From Rotaria sp. Silwood1 (taxonomy: Eukaryota; Rotifera; Eurotatoria; Philodinida; Philodinidae): 64,000 nucleotides of DNA. Below, in pieces: positions 14,000-26,540 of this stretch. The notes beneath the pieces were generated by a model that had not been told where the DNA came from, did no database searches, and was given only the letters and a program-made list of their open reading frames with translations. The translations under genes and the position numbers were made by a program. The stretch spans positions 1,710,991-1,774,990 of the forward strand of contig CAJNOP010000014.1 of the NCBI GenBank assembly GCA_905250075.1, read 5' to 3'. Position 1 is the stretch's first letter; each line of letters starts with the position of its first letter.

Positions 14000-14007
14000 T
14001 ATGAAAC

Positions 14008-14536
14008 ATCAACTATAATGTTACTATATCATAAAATGAAATAGAGTAGACCATCTGCTAAACGAATACATATTGTTATATGATGCATTAATTTCATTAA
14101 TCAGTTGTGAACATTGTCTTCAAGATGGACAGTAGTTTTCATCAAATGTATCATAGATTCAATATATTGATTCTACCGACATCTACATCAATTGAAAGCA
14201 ATTATGCATTCAAGTTAATCAAGTTTTTAGAAGTCAAATCAGAACTTTTCTTTTATAAGAAAGCTTTTAAAATAAATAAATATTCTAAGAAATCAAAATC
14301 ATTTTATTTACATTACTGTAATGATAAGTGTGGAAGCCTAGGTAAAATATAAATGGCGATGAAATGATAAACTGTGGAGTTATAACTATTCTAATTAGAA
14401 AAAAAAAAGAAAATCATAGTGATTGTCAGATTTTTTTTCTTTCTGTTTTGAAATTGTTCTATTTTTTCTTTATTCTCTTTTCTAGAAATAATATTTCCAT
14501 CTTCGTGTCTTTTTGCCCTCTGTTTAATATAGAAGA
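14008..14536. other. Intergenic region upstream of UBAP2L
   Basis: No gene is recognised. The 3' end carries a T-rich tract and the acceptor-like TTTAATATAG at 14523-14532, four bases before the UBAP2L start codon, so the proximal part is probably outron or 5' untranslated sequence. Confidence 0.45.
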
Positions 14537-17500
14537 ATGAGCGTCGCAGCGGCCACTGGTGCCGTAAGCACGCAGCAGCATCGACCAACTCAAGAACAAA
14601 TTCGTCTTGCTCAATTAATTGACGATAAAAAACATGATCAACCTGAAGTACAAGAAATACTTCGAAAAGTTCTTGACGTTGTAGCAGGTTGCAATCAAGA
14701 AGATGCTCTCGTTGCATTATTTGATTGTGATTATGACTGTGAAAAAGCTGTTGCATTACTTATTGAAAAAGGTCATGACGTAGGTCGTGAATGGCGTACA
14801 GCAACTAATCATAAATTAACTAAAAAACAGCAACAAAAAGTTGCCGCTACTAAAAATGGACATGGAGATTTAGATGAGAATGGACAACAACGAGGGAATG
14901 GTAATCAAAGACGAAAGAAAAAAAAAAAAGAACATTACTATTCTAATTGTTGTTTTGTTTAGATGGTTTCACTTCTCGAGGTAAATCTCGTGGTGGTCGA
15001 ACAAGGTTACAACAAAACGGAGGCGATTCTCAGAATGTTACTAATCAACAAAATGATAATTATATTCCACAACAGAGACAACGAGGTACAAATACATTTC
15101 GTGGTCGTCATCGTGGTAATAATCGAGGTGGTCATCGTGGTATTGATAGAAGTTATCAACATGTACAAGATTCAAATATTGATTCTTCATTACCGTCAGA
15201 TACAAATCGACGTAGTAGAGGTGGTGGTGGTGCTGCTGCTGCTGTTGCTTCTAATCAACAACAACAAGATCTATGGGATGTTGGTAATTGGAATGGTGAA
15301 ACACTTATTTATTCACGAACAACTAAAGATGATGAACAACCATTAGATTCAAATGAATCAACTGAAGGTATTTTGCTTTTTTTCTTTTCTTGTTCTAAAA
15401 GTTTTTATATGGTTTATTTGAATAGCAGCAAATAATCAAGAAAAATCTAAGTCTGGTTTTGATCCAATAGAAGCAGCACGTCAGATTAAAAATGTTATTG
15501 GTATTGGTCAAACACCTAAATCATCAGTAACAGACCAATTACAAAAATCAAAAACAACTGGTCAATCATTACATACAAAAGTCACACCACCACCACGAAT
15601 TCCACAACAACCGGTAGTTTTTTCTGATCATTTTGATGGTGGAATTAATAAAATTGATGTACAATTTGGTAATCTTGGTGAAGCATTTGATGAAACACCA
15701 ACAACATCATCATCATCAACAGCATTCTATCAACAATCACAACCAATATCATCGAACAAAATTTCACAACGAACAACTGAACAGTCTTCACATATTTCAC
15801 CGTCACCTCGCTCATCTGAACAACCGGTAATGAATCAACCACATCAACAACGGATATTACCAACGCAAATTCAACAACAACCAACTATACCTATAAAACA
15901 AGTTGCTACACCACAATACACTTTGCATCAACAACAACATCCAATGAATGCACCAAATATTCTATTACAATCTTTATTCTATCATCAGTCACAACAACCA
16001 GATGTAAATAGAAACAAAAATCAAATATATCTGTATATGTGTATGTTTTTTTTGTGTGTATTCTAGCCAGTAACATTAGATACATCATATGATCCTACAA
16101 CATTTTCAATACCTTCGATGGATTTTAATTCACAATATTTTATGGCACCAACAATGAATCAGCCACAACAACAAACTCAACCACGTTATTTACTTTCTCA
16201 ACCACCACCACAACTTTCACAACAAACATCATCAAAAAATGCACAAACACCATCGATATCAACAACAACATCGACAACAACAGCAAAAAAAGCACCAGCT
16301 ATTCCACCTGGTATGTTTCCTACAGTACCACCATTAAATCCAGCAGCTTATTCAACGGCATATGCTGTTCAACAACAAACACCTGGAACAAATTATCCAG
16401 CATCATATGATACTGAACATTTATTTCCAAATACATTTATGCCATTAACAAATACACAACAAGCACAATCACCATCAGGTACATATGGATCTGTGACACC
16501 ACCTGTTCAACAACAACAACAAACAAATAATAATGATAATAAAACAATGAAGTATAAATAATAAATATAATAAGATAAATCTTCGAACTCATTCTTTTTT
16601 TAATAGTTATCCACCACCAATAACAGAAAATCTCATGTTAATACAAAAATATCAACAATTAGCTCTTCAACAATCGAACAGTCAACAACAAGGTCAACAA
16701 ACAGCAACACATTCACCAGCACCATTAAGTTATTTTCATGGTCATCCACCTACTGGACCAAATTATTCAGCTGGTACGTTTAAATTTTTTTTTAATATCG
16801 AAACGTTTCTCTAATCTGCTCTATTTCTATATCAAATCAAATTTTAATTAGAAGAATAATCTTCTTTAGATATACAAATTATTTTTTAATAGCCTATCCA
16901 TGTGATTCAAATCAAACAAGGACTACCGATAGACCATAGAATGTAATTTGTGCACTACGTGTGATAGTATGACCTTTAATTCGTCGGCCATCTTTTGACC
17001 GCAATGTACCTGTGGTTGTTCTCCGACCGATGATTCACTTTCGATATTTATAGGTACTGCGGTATACTTATGGAAATGCGTACAAACATGTAACATGAGT
17101 ATTCATATGTTTCGAAGTATACAAAAAACCATTGGTAGACCGTTCGATACGATATACGGTATATCGACAATCTACTGTCGGTAGTTTAATATTTGAGCGA
17201 TCGACTATTGTCTGATTACTATTTTATTGTGGAATAATCATAATTGTGTTTTCTGACTGATCATTTACCAATAGTTCACCGTAGATAGTGCAACATGAGT
17301 AGAATTTCAGAAACTTATTTCAAAAGATTTTTATTCTAAACTAGTTTTGAAGAATACTTTCCTATATTGTACATTTGTTCGTAGTACCGTCGGTATACCA
17401 ACGATAGTGCTTACGACTTTGGGTCCTAGTTATAGACAAATGCACACTATTTACTCAAAATGCGGATTATTTATTAGAAATAATTCAGACTAACTAAGAA

Positions 17501-18150
17501 GAAAACAGTATCAGAATATATATATATATTACTAATAAAAAATTTTGCAGCGCCCTCTATAATAAAAATTTATTTTGATCATATAACTATGATCGATTTG
17601 GACACTGTAGCTAGTGCGGACAGTTTAAATCCATCAACATCATCCGAGCCCATTGACACGACACAATTTTGCCAATTTTAACAGACTTCAGAACTATTTA
17701 TTCGTTTTAATACAATACAACATGATATAATACTTTCAAAAAACGACCGACGATAATATCTCAGTAGTTATCAATTTTTAAAAATATATATAATTATCCT
17801 TCGGTTAGTAATACAAATTTTGATGTTCTTCTTCTTTTGTTTTCGAAGGTCCTCAAATTATGTATGCTCAAGCAGCTTCAGCTATGCCTCAACATCAACA
17901 AGCTCCGACACAACAAGGACAACAATATAATCAAAATAATTCAACAGGCATTGGTGGTAATGATGCTTATTATAGTCGTGGTTCGTCATCATCAAATAAA
18001 GAAGCACAATATATATATACAGCACCTACTCAACCTCAACATGTTCAAACACAATCTGCTGGTCAACAACAAAATGTTAATAAACAACAACAACGTACTA
18101 GTGGTACTGTTTATAATAATCAACAAGGTCAACAACGTCCATTTCAATAA
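14537..18150 (+). CDS. UBAP2L: UBAP2/UBAP2L (lingerer) homologue, UBA-RGG RNA-binding protein
   Basis: Exons: 14537-14900, 14963-15367, 15426-16003, 16067-16551, 16607-16773 and 17849-18150 (766 aa). An N-terminal UBA-like domain (about 20-82; QIRLAQLIDD ... QEDALVALFDCDYDCEKAVALL) is followed by GREW, matching UBAP2L and Drosophila lingerer. Exon 2 encodes an arginine/glycine-rich RGG region. Exon 3 carries the UBAP2-type segment FDPIEAARQIKNV and the FG motif DVQFGNLGEAFDE (near residue 335). The rest is Gln/Pro/Thr-rich and disordered, with a conserved-looking YPPPITENLMLIQKYQQLA patch. Family role: cytoplasmic ribonucleoprotein factor that nucleates stress granules and supports translation. 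The start follows an acceptor-like AG by four bases. The AATAAA at 18146 overlaps the stop codon. Intron 5 is 1.07 kb; the others are 55-65 nt. Confidence 0.9.
16774..17848. repeat. Long UBAP2L intron with unusual less AT-rich block
   Basis: Between about 16915 and 17430 the intron carries CG-containing words uncommon elsewhere here: ACCGATAG, GGTACTGCGGTATAC, ATACGGTATATCG, GTACCGTCGGTATACC. Partial self-complementarity (GGTATAC/GTATACC) suggests a decayed foldback element. I could not define ends or a target duplication. Confidence 0.3.
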
Positions 18151-18658
18151 AAACAAATGACTTATTGAACATTTTCTTTTTTTTTGTGTTTTATTATTGC
18201 TGCTACTATTACTAACGTGTGCATGTGTGTGTGTCTGTCTCTAACTTGTAACTGTGATTTGATCTTTATTCTCATAATGGGCACAGCCTTTTTCTAAGCG
18301 TTAATCTTGTCGTTTATTACTGTTGCGTCGCTTCTTTTTTTTTTACGTTAAGTTTGCATTACTCTTTGTCTCATATAAACATATAAAAGACCTTGTTGTC
18401 ATTGATTCGATTTTCCTTTTTTTTTTTCTATGTAAATCCAGAGTTTTTTCGTCGTTCTCTTCTGTTGGACTGTTTAAGTTTTTGTCTTTTTTTCTTTTTT
18501 TTTTCTAAACGTGAACATGAAACAAACAAAAAAGAACTTTAAAATGACTTCATCATCATCTTCTTTTTTTTCTTTTCATTTATTTGTTTTTTTAGACAAA
18601 TTAGTTTTTATTTTTAATTTTGACCCGAACAATTTTCGTTTGGGTCTTTACATAGACT
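18151..18658. promoter_or_regulatory. UBAP2L-eIF4B spacer with T-rich tracts and acceptor
   Basis: The 508 bp contain many T runs, a TGTGTGTGTCTGTCTC run near 18225, and end in GGGTCTTTACATAG (AG at 18654-18655) three bases before the eIF4B ATG. This fits a 3' UTR followed by a trans-splice outron. No coding sequence is recognised; a 61-codon T-rich frame inside is low-complexity. Confidence 0.45.
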
Positions 18659-21600
18659 ATGCCTAGCAGAGATTCAAAACGTAATCAATATGGTAATTAT
18701 AATAATTATGGGTATGTAAACTTCATTATGGATGGTTATTTAATCTTTTACCCCCTGATTCTAATCCAGTAGAATTGGTGCTTAGTCAATTACGTGAATA
18801 GCTTATACAGGTATTTATTCAGACACTGAGAACAAATTTATTTCACTATCGAAATCAGAATCAATCGTGAATGGAAGCAAGAAAGAATATTCCTACGTTT
18901 CGATGTGATATGTTGTCTAGCGACAGATTCAATAGCTCTATATCTTTTCTACAATCAATACTATCTGTTGATCTAGACAAAAGGTCGACCTGATGCAGAG
19001 TTCTTGTACTCATCATATACACTAATTAACCACAAGAGCAAGTATATAATACAACGTAGTTACCATGCTCTTCAACACAGTACCTTGTTGATACATGTCG
19101 AACAATTTAGCTACTTAGCCATGATTGATGAGATCATCAATGACCTATTCGTCTTGAATGATTTGAGAGGTTAATTGATTGTTAATTTGATTCTTTTTTA
19201 TATTTGTATTTACGATATTCATTTATCTTCGTAGTGCTGGAAACCTACTTATCTTGAATTAGTTTTTGAAAAGTGAGTCATTTCGGCAGATGATATACGG
19301 TTAGATAATGGCAGAGATGATCATTTTCGAATTGAAAGCAGATCTTTCATTTTCAATATCATGTTGGAATCGTTAGTCTTAATTTTATTTTTATAACATA
19401 CGAAATCATTGATTTTGCTTCCAATTCGAAATCTTCCATTCTTATTGTTAAGGTCTTGCCTAGAAGAAAGATAATAAGAAAAACTACACGCTTCTATCTA
19501 AAACAGTTATTTAAAAATGACTGTTGAACAATTTTTGATTGGCTATCAGTTTTAATAAAGTTTTTACGATGAAGATTATGTTATTTATGATTTTATATGA
19601 CAAATAGAATAATTCTAGAGAAACCACTTTTCATGTTACACACAAGGCATGAGTCCAAAATGATTCTTTTATGTTCATAATTAAAAAAATTTTCAAAGCT
19701 ACTATGTAAATAAATGATGTCCAAAGTAGTAGTATAAATCAACCGGACCCACATTAGAATAATCAGGTTGTGTGACTAGATAAATTTAAAAAAAAAATCA
19801 ATTTTCATGAAAAATATAAAAATTGAGATAAATGCATTGGAAGATAGCCCCAAATCTGATCACTGGTACAGAACATGATTTTTTATTTGCCATTTCCGTT
19901 TTTTTCTCATTGTACATCTCAGAATTCTTGAACGAGCTTCATTGTAAACGATGTTTTTTTTTTTTGTTTGAAAGACTATGTCAAGATGCAGAACATGATA
20001 GAACCCATTTTTCCAAGCAAGCTTTATCACTGTTACATAAACAAATACATTTATAATTAGAGTGCCATTCCTTGAAACATTGAAATCTTCTTCCTTTAAA
20101 AATTAAGAATTTAAAAGAATAAGGAGTCTCTCACATCAACATATCCTGAAAGCTTTATGAGGTTTTAATATCTCTAGGCCAATATTGGTTTTTCAAGTAA
20201 GCACTCATAGACAACACTTTTTACACAATATTCGAGAACCATCAAGATCCGATGCTATATTATTTGAAATAATTTCTATGAATGAGTCTAAAGTGATCCA
20301 ACGGGGGGTAAAGGGTTCAGCAGAAAAAAAGATACATTTATTTAAAGAAAAATTTTCTCTTTTAGATATGCTAATGGACGCAATGGTGGTTCATCACGTA
20401 ACCATGTAATACCAAGTGAACCTCCATTTACAGCTTATATTGGTAATGCACCTGATTCAATGGTACAAGGTGATTTTGAAAATCATCTATTTGTTGGATT
20501 AAAAGTTAAACAAGTTCGATTAGTACGTGATCGACAAACAGATCGATTTCGAGGTAATCGTTTTTTCGTTCTTTATTCATAAAGATATTTATTATTTTTA
20601 TTGAATTAAAAGGTTTTGCTTATGTCGATTTTGAAGATGAAGAATCATTACGTCGTGCTATTGAATTAGATGGAGCCGTATGTCAATAAAATTAGAAATT
20701 GAAAAATAAAATCAGATTTATTTTAGTGTATTAATGATCGTCCAATTCGAATTGATGTTGCTGCTCGACCATTGGGCGCAACTAAATCTGAAGGATTTCG
20801 ACATAAACGTAAATATATAATTACTATCGATATCAGAAGTAGACGGATGTGATTTTTAGCAATTATTAGCCAAAATTCTCAGGAATTTTTTCATAAGCAA
20901 AATCTCGTTACAGAAAAAAATTCGAAGATCAATTTTTCATTGAATCCTTAAAAATCGTGATGAATTCCTCTAAGGCTGACATATAATAATCTGTTGATTT
21001 TTTTTGTCGGTATATAGTCTTGAGTATCCTCTGAAGTTTTTTTTTTTCTCTGATTCGAAGTTTCCGAAAGACCTAGAATTTCCGTATTATTCGGTCAGGC
21101 ATCTTCCAAAATGTATGAAAGGACAGGTTGTCGATCGGTTCGATGATACAACAGTACCAAGGATTTACGCTATTTAATAAGTTGATATTATGTTCATGAG
21201 TCTTTCTTGTCGAGTTTTTAAATATTCGAGTACTTTCCATGCATGTAGACGATATGATAAATGTTGTTGGATGATTTTTAAAAGACAGGAGACTGTAAAT
21301 CATTTTGAGAATAAACTTAACGATATCTACATTATACTTGACCTTCTAACGTGTTTTTCTCATACTATTTCTATTAGAAAATAAAATATTCATCTACATG
21401 ATTCTCATTTTGAAGGCAAGTGTATACTATTCAGCAGTACGAGCCATTGACAACTCGGTAAAGAACACTTATGAGCAAAATATCAATTCTAAAGGATGTG
21501 AACACTTCACAATATTTCCTCATATCTCTTATAACTATGTTAGTTATGAAAAAAAATACAAAAGTCATACGAAACTTTACAGTAGGTTAACAAAATGACT

Positions 21601-23547
21601 TTCGTTCTGTTCTATGACAACTTTATAATTCTGTCAAAATATTTTCGAACTGTTTCAAAAGATCAAAATACAATCTATTTCATGCGTTCTGAGTAGCTCT
21701 TTACTTAGGAAAGAATATTTTCAAGTGACCAATAGCTATTGAATTCGGACTTCATGCATAAGTTTAAATCTAAAAAAGTATGAAAAGCCTCCAAATGAAT
21801 AGGCATTTCACTACACTTGTAACTTTCGTTATAGAATTTATCAACAAAGTGAATGATGATGTTTCGGTTCGAGATTTGTCCTTTAGATAGGTCTATTTAT
21901 CAGTAGAGTTCGCAGAAAACTTCAGCTCAAAAGATTGTTTTCTTCTCAAGATACAAAAATCCTAAAAATCATTCACATTTCACGAAAATGCTAAAATTTT
22001 CTGTTGTCTAGGACTTAAACACGTCAGGAACAGAGCATTCTTTTCGATTGAAATTTTCTGAACATTTTACTAACAAATGAACATGTCTGTAACAGAGACT
22101 AAAGTTCTAGTAAAATGATTGTAACTCGTGGCAGATGGTCTGAAGGAACCTTATCCTTTGAAGATTTTCGTATCTTATTAAAATATACCTTATGCACACA
22201 GTTCGAATTCAGAAACAATTGTTAAGTTGAAAACATTCTCTCGTTATAACGAATACAATCTATCCGTTTGAACAGGAAATTTCTCCCAAACAAATATGTT
22301 TTCTAAAACGTTTGTTAAACTTAGTTTGGTTGATAACTATCTTTTGAAGCCTTTCTGAAGGCACTTGAGTAAACAATGTGAAATCATAGATATTCTGAAA
22401 AATTTGTCCGAAACTCTGAACAAGAGCGAAAATAAATTTTAGGATTAAATCTAACTCTGTAGAAAACAATCAATAGATATTAGTATGCCAGTTTTTCAGG
22501 AATACAACATGGTTCTTTCAAAGACTCAATGAAAAACTGATCTACTGAATTTTTCTCAAGGAACATTTTTGCGTATGAAAATATACCTTCGATTTTTGTC
22601 TAATGATAGCTGATATTCGCATATCATTATCTTATATTCAAAATGCTTGGACTTCTGGCATAGATAATAATTCTTCTAAGAAACAATTTTTTAATATATA
22701 TATATTTTTTACCTAGCTGGTTTTGAATCTCGTGATGATCGTCGTCATCCATTAGGAAATAACAATAATCGATCCGATAATAGATTTCGTCAAGGTGGAC
22801 GTCGTGATAATAATAGTTATAATCAACAAGAAACTTTTCAAAATGTTACTGATGGATACGATGTAGATGGATATAACAATGGTAAAAGATAAAAAAAAAT
22901 CATTGATATAAAGATATTTATCCCTTTCGAATTTTTTTTTTATTTAGAATCTCTTAATGAACGAAATTATCGTTCATCAACTTCAGGTAAAACTCGTGAA
23001 CGTCATCATAGTTACAATCAACAACAAAAAGTACCTAATGATGATGTTTTTCTTGCATCTGATACACCAGCATCAAATGAAGATACTATTGATCAAACAA
23101 ATAATGATCAAAGTACAACCATAGTTCGACAACAAAGTCGTAATTGGGCTGATTGTCCTATTGATGAAACTATTATTGAACCATCACCACCACCAAGTGC
23201 CAATAATACATTTACTAGTGATGATTTTCAAGTATAAAAAACAAATTTTCAATAATAAAGAAAATAAAAAAAAATAAACAAAGAAGTATTATTCTAGGTT
23301 GTTCGTAATAAAACTGTAAAATCTCGTACAAATCAACAATCATCATCATCATCATCACGTTCTATGGGTGGTAATCAATTTACTCGTAATCGTAATAATG
23401 GAAATCATCATCGTGGAGGAACATCACAGATGGTTGGTGGACGTAATTATTATGAACAATTTCCTATGCAATATATAAATCATCCTCAACAATTTTATCA
23501 TCAGCAACAACCACCTTCTCAAATTCATATGGGTTTATCATATCGTA

Positions 23548-23584
<37 letters not shown>

Positions 23585-26025
23585 TAATAATCGACATCAA
23601 CCATCGTCAGGATCACGACAACGATTAAATTCCAATAGATCAAATAATAGTCGAAATTATAATGATAATAATGGACCTATAAAAAACGAAACTAGTGATA
23701 ATTCAAATGATATTAATAATAATTCAGTACCATCTGGTAAAGTTTTGTTTCGTCTTTTTTTTCCCGTTTGATTTGATATTTATAATTACAATATAGAAAA
23801 TCGACCACGTTTACGTCTATTACCTCGTTCACAAAAACTTTCGTCGTCAACCGATGATAATCAAACACCAGAACCAACAACACGAAATCCAAGTATATTT
23901 GGTTCTGGTAAATAAAACAAACGACAGATTTTGTAATGTTAAAGAAACTTTGTATTATTTATTAACATAGGTAAACCACGTGATGAACATGATCCAAAAT
24001 TGGCTGAGTTAAATAAACATATCGAGGAAGTAGTTGAGAAAGAACAACATGTACCTCGAATTAAATCGACTCCATCGAATGGATCAATAGATGTTGTCGC
24101 CAAGTAAGTCAAATACTTTTGTATTCAAATTTGTAGTATTGAAAATATTAATCCTTTCCAAGTCAACATTTAAACTAATAGATTTCAATGGATTTTCTTG
24201 CGAATTTGATAAAGAAAGTTAACGATCAATATCAAATATTTGTATGTTTCGGCTTTTGAATCGAGCCAAGACGTGTAAGCCGATCGGCTAACCTGCGTCG
24301 CGGGCAACGTTTAAGCGGTTCAAATCTTTTCATTTCACTTCTAATCTAAAATAAGAACATCAAATCTACCAGTTTATATGAGTGTTGTAAAAGGCACACT
24401 ATTACCAGAGTTTTCTCTTAAGATATGGACAGTAACAAGATCTGAAACTATCTATATTCAAAGTTTTAAATCGAAATTCAGAAATTTGTTTGTCTATTGT
24501 TCCAAAGGAGAACCATAGCATTAATTACAAGAATACTGTAAGAGTTCAGTATCTCATCAGAAAATGCTCGAAGCACGAATTTCCTGCAGGATATTCATAG
24601 TTCATCCAGGTCTGCATAGTGCCCATAGTCAAACAATTTACCACTTGGAGGAGTTTCCTTCTTAAATGTCAATGTAATTGCACTTCATTCAAATAACAAG
24701 CAAAAAATATTATAATACTAGTGAGAGCCCCGTGCATACTGCACGGCTGTTTTCTCCTTTAACGTATGATCTAAGACGTTTAACTTTTCATTCAGGAACA
24801 GACATACAGACACTCGATATTATGTATATAGATTGATAGTCCTATGGCCTCATACTCTTATATCGCACATATTTTTATAGTTCATGTAGCATTCAGCCTT
24901 ATAGCCTTGTATCCCTTGTAGCTATTGTAGCCTTATCCCCTTATTGTCTTACAACTTACTATCTTAGTCCATTGAGAACCTTTGGCTACTCCCATATTAT
25001 AGCTCTTCATGTCCTACAGATATACCATATAATAGCCCTTGAAGATTTATAGGTACTCCCATATAATAGCTGCTGAGAACTTATGGGTAGTCACATATAA
25101 TAGCCGTTGAGGACCTGTGAGTACCTCCGTATAATAGCTCTTGAGGACCTATGGATACCCTATATAATAGCCGTTGAGAGTCCATGGGTCTCCATTATAA
25201 CAGCCCTTGGGCCTTCTCCTTATAGCCTTATTTCACCTTTAACCTTTGACCCGGCAAAGACACACACGCACACACTGAACATTATATATATAGATGGTAA
25301 CAATTTCATATAACATCATAGTAGAGTTATTTTGAATCGCAACATGTAAAATAAGACCGTCATATTCCTGACATGATACTAATAAAAAGTTACCCGGTTA
25401 GTTAAAATGATTGCAATATTAGGTATTTTTTGCAAATAAAATTCTCTGATTATTTTCACAAAAACATTCAAATATGCTTTCAACACATTTTTTCAGAAAA
25501 AAAAGGCATATCAAGAAAATTTCTTTTAACCGAGCGAGTTACAACTTCAACTTGAACCATATTTGCACATATTCAAGCAAAATAATTATAATTACTCATT
25601 AAGAATACACAGTACTCCTCTACTAATTTGCCGAATAGACTTGCTAATCTGACTAATGTAAAAATAAACAAAAATACTTAAATTATAAACTTTTGAAATT
25701 TTTATTAACATTGAAAAAGTTCACTTTCTCAGAGAAAGTCAATTGAATATTCTTATGAAAATTCTAAAAATATCTGTAGATATATTTTTTCTATTTATTA
25801 TTAAAATAAATAATATAGATAATAGTCCTATTTATTCATGCATACGCAATTTCTTTTTATTTAGAAAATTTCTTTTTTTTCCTTTGATTGTTCTGATGAA
25901 TCTTTTGAAATCTGGTTCTAATACTGAATAATCATAATTCAATTGATAGTTCCATTTCTTTTTTTGTTTTTTCTAGGCCGGTGCGAATTTTAACGGCAGC
26001 AAAGGAATCATTAGTTGGCCATTGA
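18659..26025 (+). CDS. EIF4B: Eukaryotic translation initiation factor 4B (eIF4B/eIF4H family)
   Basis: Exons: 18659-18711, 20366-20553, 20613-20677, 20727-20808, 22717-22881, 22948-23231, 23298-23736, 23797-23907, 23971-24103 and 25977-26025 (522 aa). One RRM (about 36-116) starts at PSEPPFTAYIGNAP and has RNP2 AYIGNA (41-46) and RNP1 RGFAYVDF (80-87); the RLVRDRQTDRFRGFAYV stretch is typical of eIF4H/eIF4B. A DR/NR-rich region follows, with a 14-residue Asn run, then the C-terminal RPRLRLLPRS and NPSIFGSGKPRDE motifs, which resemble the RPRL.L.PR and SIFGGAKPVD motifs of eIF4B and argue against eIF4H. Role: RNA-binding cofactor of the eIF4A helicase in cap-dependent initiation. Introns 1 (1.65 kb), 4 (1.9 kb) and 9 (1.87 kb) are long. 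The last exon is only 49 nt; its frame and VRILTAAKESLVGH end support it. Confidence 0.9.
23549..23591 (+). repeat. (AAT)n microsatellite coding for polyasparagine
   Basis: A run of AAT codons with one AAC lies inside eIF4B exon 7 and encodes about 14 consecutive Asn. The purity of the triplet run suggests recent slippage. It lies in the disordered part, away from the RRM. Confidence 0.9.
24335..24650. repeat. Dispersed repeat family D, copy 1 (in eIF4B intron 9)
   Basis: Matches 37040-37400 and 52870-53099 plus 53734-53900. Shared landmarks in order: AAGATCTGAAA, a TCGAAATTCAGAAA / TCGAAATTCGAAAA word, AGAACCATAGCATT / AGATCATGGCATT, CGAAGCACGAATT / AAAGGCACGAACT and AGGATATTCATAG. Diverged, noncoding, boundaries approximate. 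Confidence 0.55.
24719..25297. mobile_element. Hairpin-headed non-autonomous element with internal minisatellite
   Basis: It starts with a compact hairpin, CCGTGC-ATACT-GCACGG at 24730-24746. A TTTAAC...ACAGACAC...ATTATGTATATAGAT segment (24778-24832) is echoed near the other end by TTTAACCTTTGACCC...ACACAC...ATTATATATATAGAT (25239-25294). Between them is a 33-34 bp tandem array. There is no open frame and no clear terminal inverted repeat. A hairpin plus minisatellite plus ATATAGAT tail recalls non-autonomous Helitron or non-LTR remnants, but I cannot decide between them. Confidence 0.5.
24990..25215. repeat. Minisatellite of 33-34 bp units
   Basis: The word ATAATAG(C) recurs at 25029, 25063, 25097, 25131 and 25164, and as ATAACAGC at 25197, giving a regular 33-34 bp period. 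Units read roughly TATAATAGC.NTTGAGGACC then TATGGGTACTCCCA, with substitutions between copies. One or two more decayed units extend upstream. Confidence 0.85.
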
Positions 26026-26540
26026 ACCAAAAAAAAAAAAAGAAAAATTTGTCTTCTTTTTTTTTTTCTTGTCTTTTCTATTTTTATCCGTTTTGTTGTG
26101 TAATTTCATTGGTAAGTAGGCACACATATTTATTATTAAATGTGTTGCTGCGATTAACTGTTAGTTTCTTTTTTTTTTTTTTTTGTTTCTTTATTTATCT
26201 TTCTGAAAAAAGGCACAACTTATTTCATTGTTTATTTCCGTTGTTTTTCTCTTTTCTTAGATTATTGGTGAGAAGGAAAAAAAAAATCAAGTTGATAGAT
26301 TTTTGATTGTATGTCAATGTTAAGAAAGTCCTGTTTTTTTCTTGTTGTTGTTGTTGTTGTTCTTGCTGTTGTTGTGGTGTATTGACTTCCTTTGCACAGA
26401 CCATATTGTACAGTTCTTTTCAAAAAAAAAAAAAAACAAATAAAACTTATAACCCTTTTTCTAGGTTAAATAAATATATATATATATGCATAGGTTTGAT
26501 TGATTGTTCTTTGTTTGTATAGAAAATAAGTGTGATACAT
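26026..26540. promoter_or_regulatory. eIF4B-UNC119 spacer, T-rich, with (TTG)n and acceptor
   Basis: The spacer contains long A and T homopolymers, a (TTG)n-like run at about 26342-26378, an AATAAA at 26439 and two acceptor-like sites, TTTTTCTAG near 26464 and TTTGTATAG ending at 26522, 18 bases before the UNC119 ATG. Frames seen here are low-complexity Phe/Cys strings and are not genes. Confidence 0.45.

Noticed and set aside
14391..16088. Long minus-strand frames opposite UBAP2L.
   Set aside because: They are antisense shadows of the Gln-rich coding sequence, with no start context or domain.
18323..18508. 61-codon Phe-rich frame between UBAP2L and eIF4B.
   Set aside because: Low-complexity translation of T-rich untranslated or outron sequence; opens with a non-ATG codon context and has no domain.
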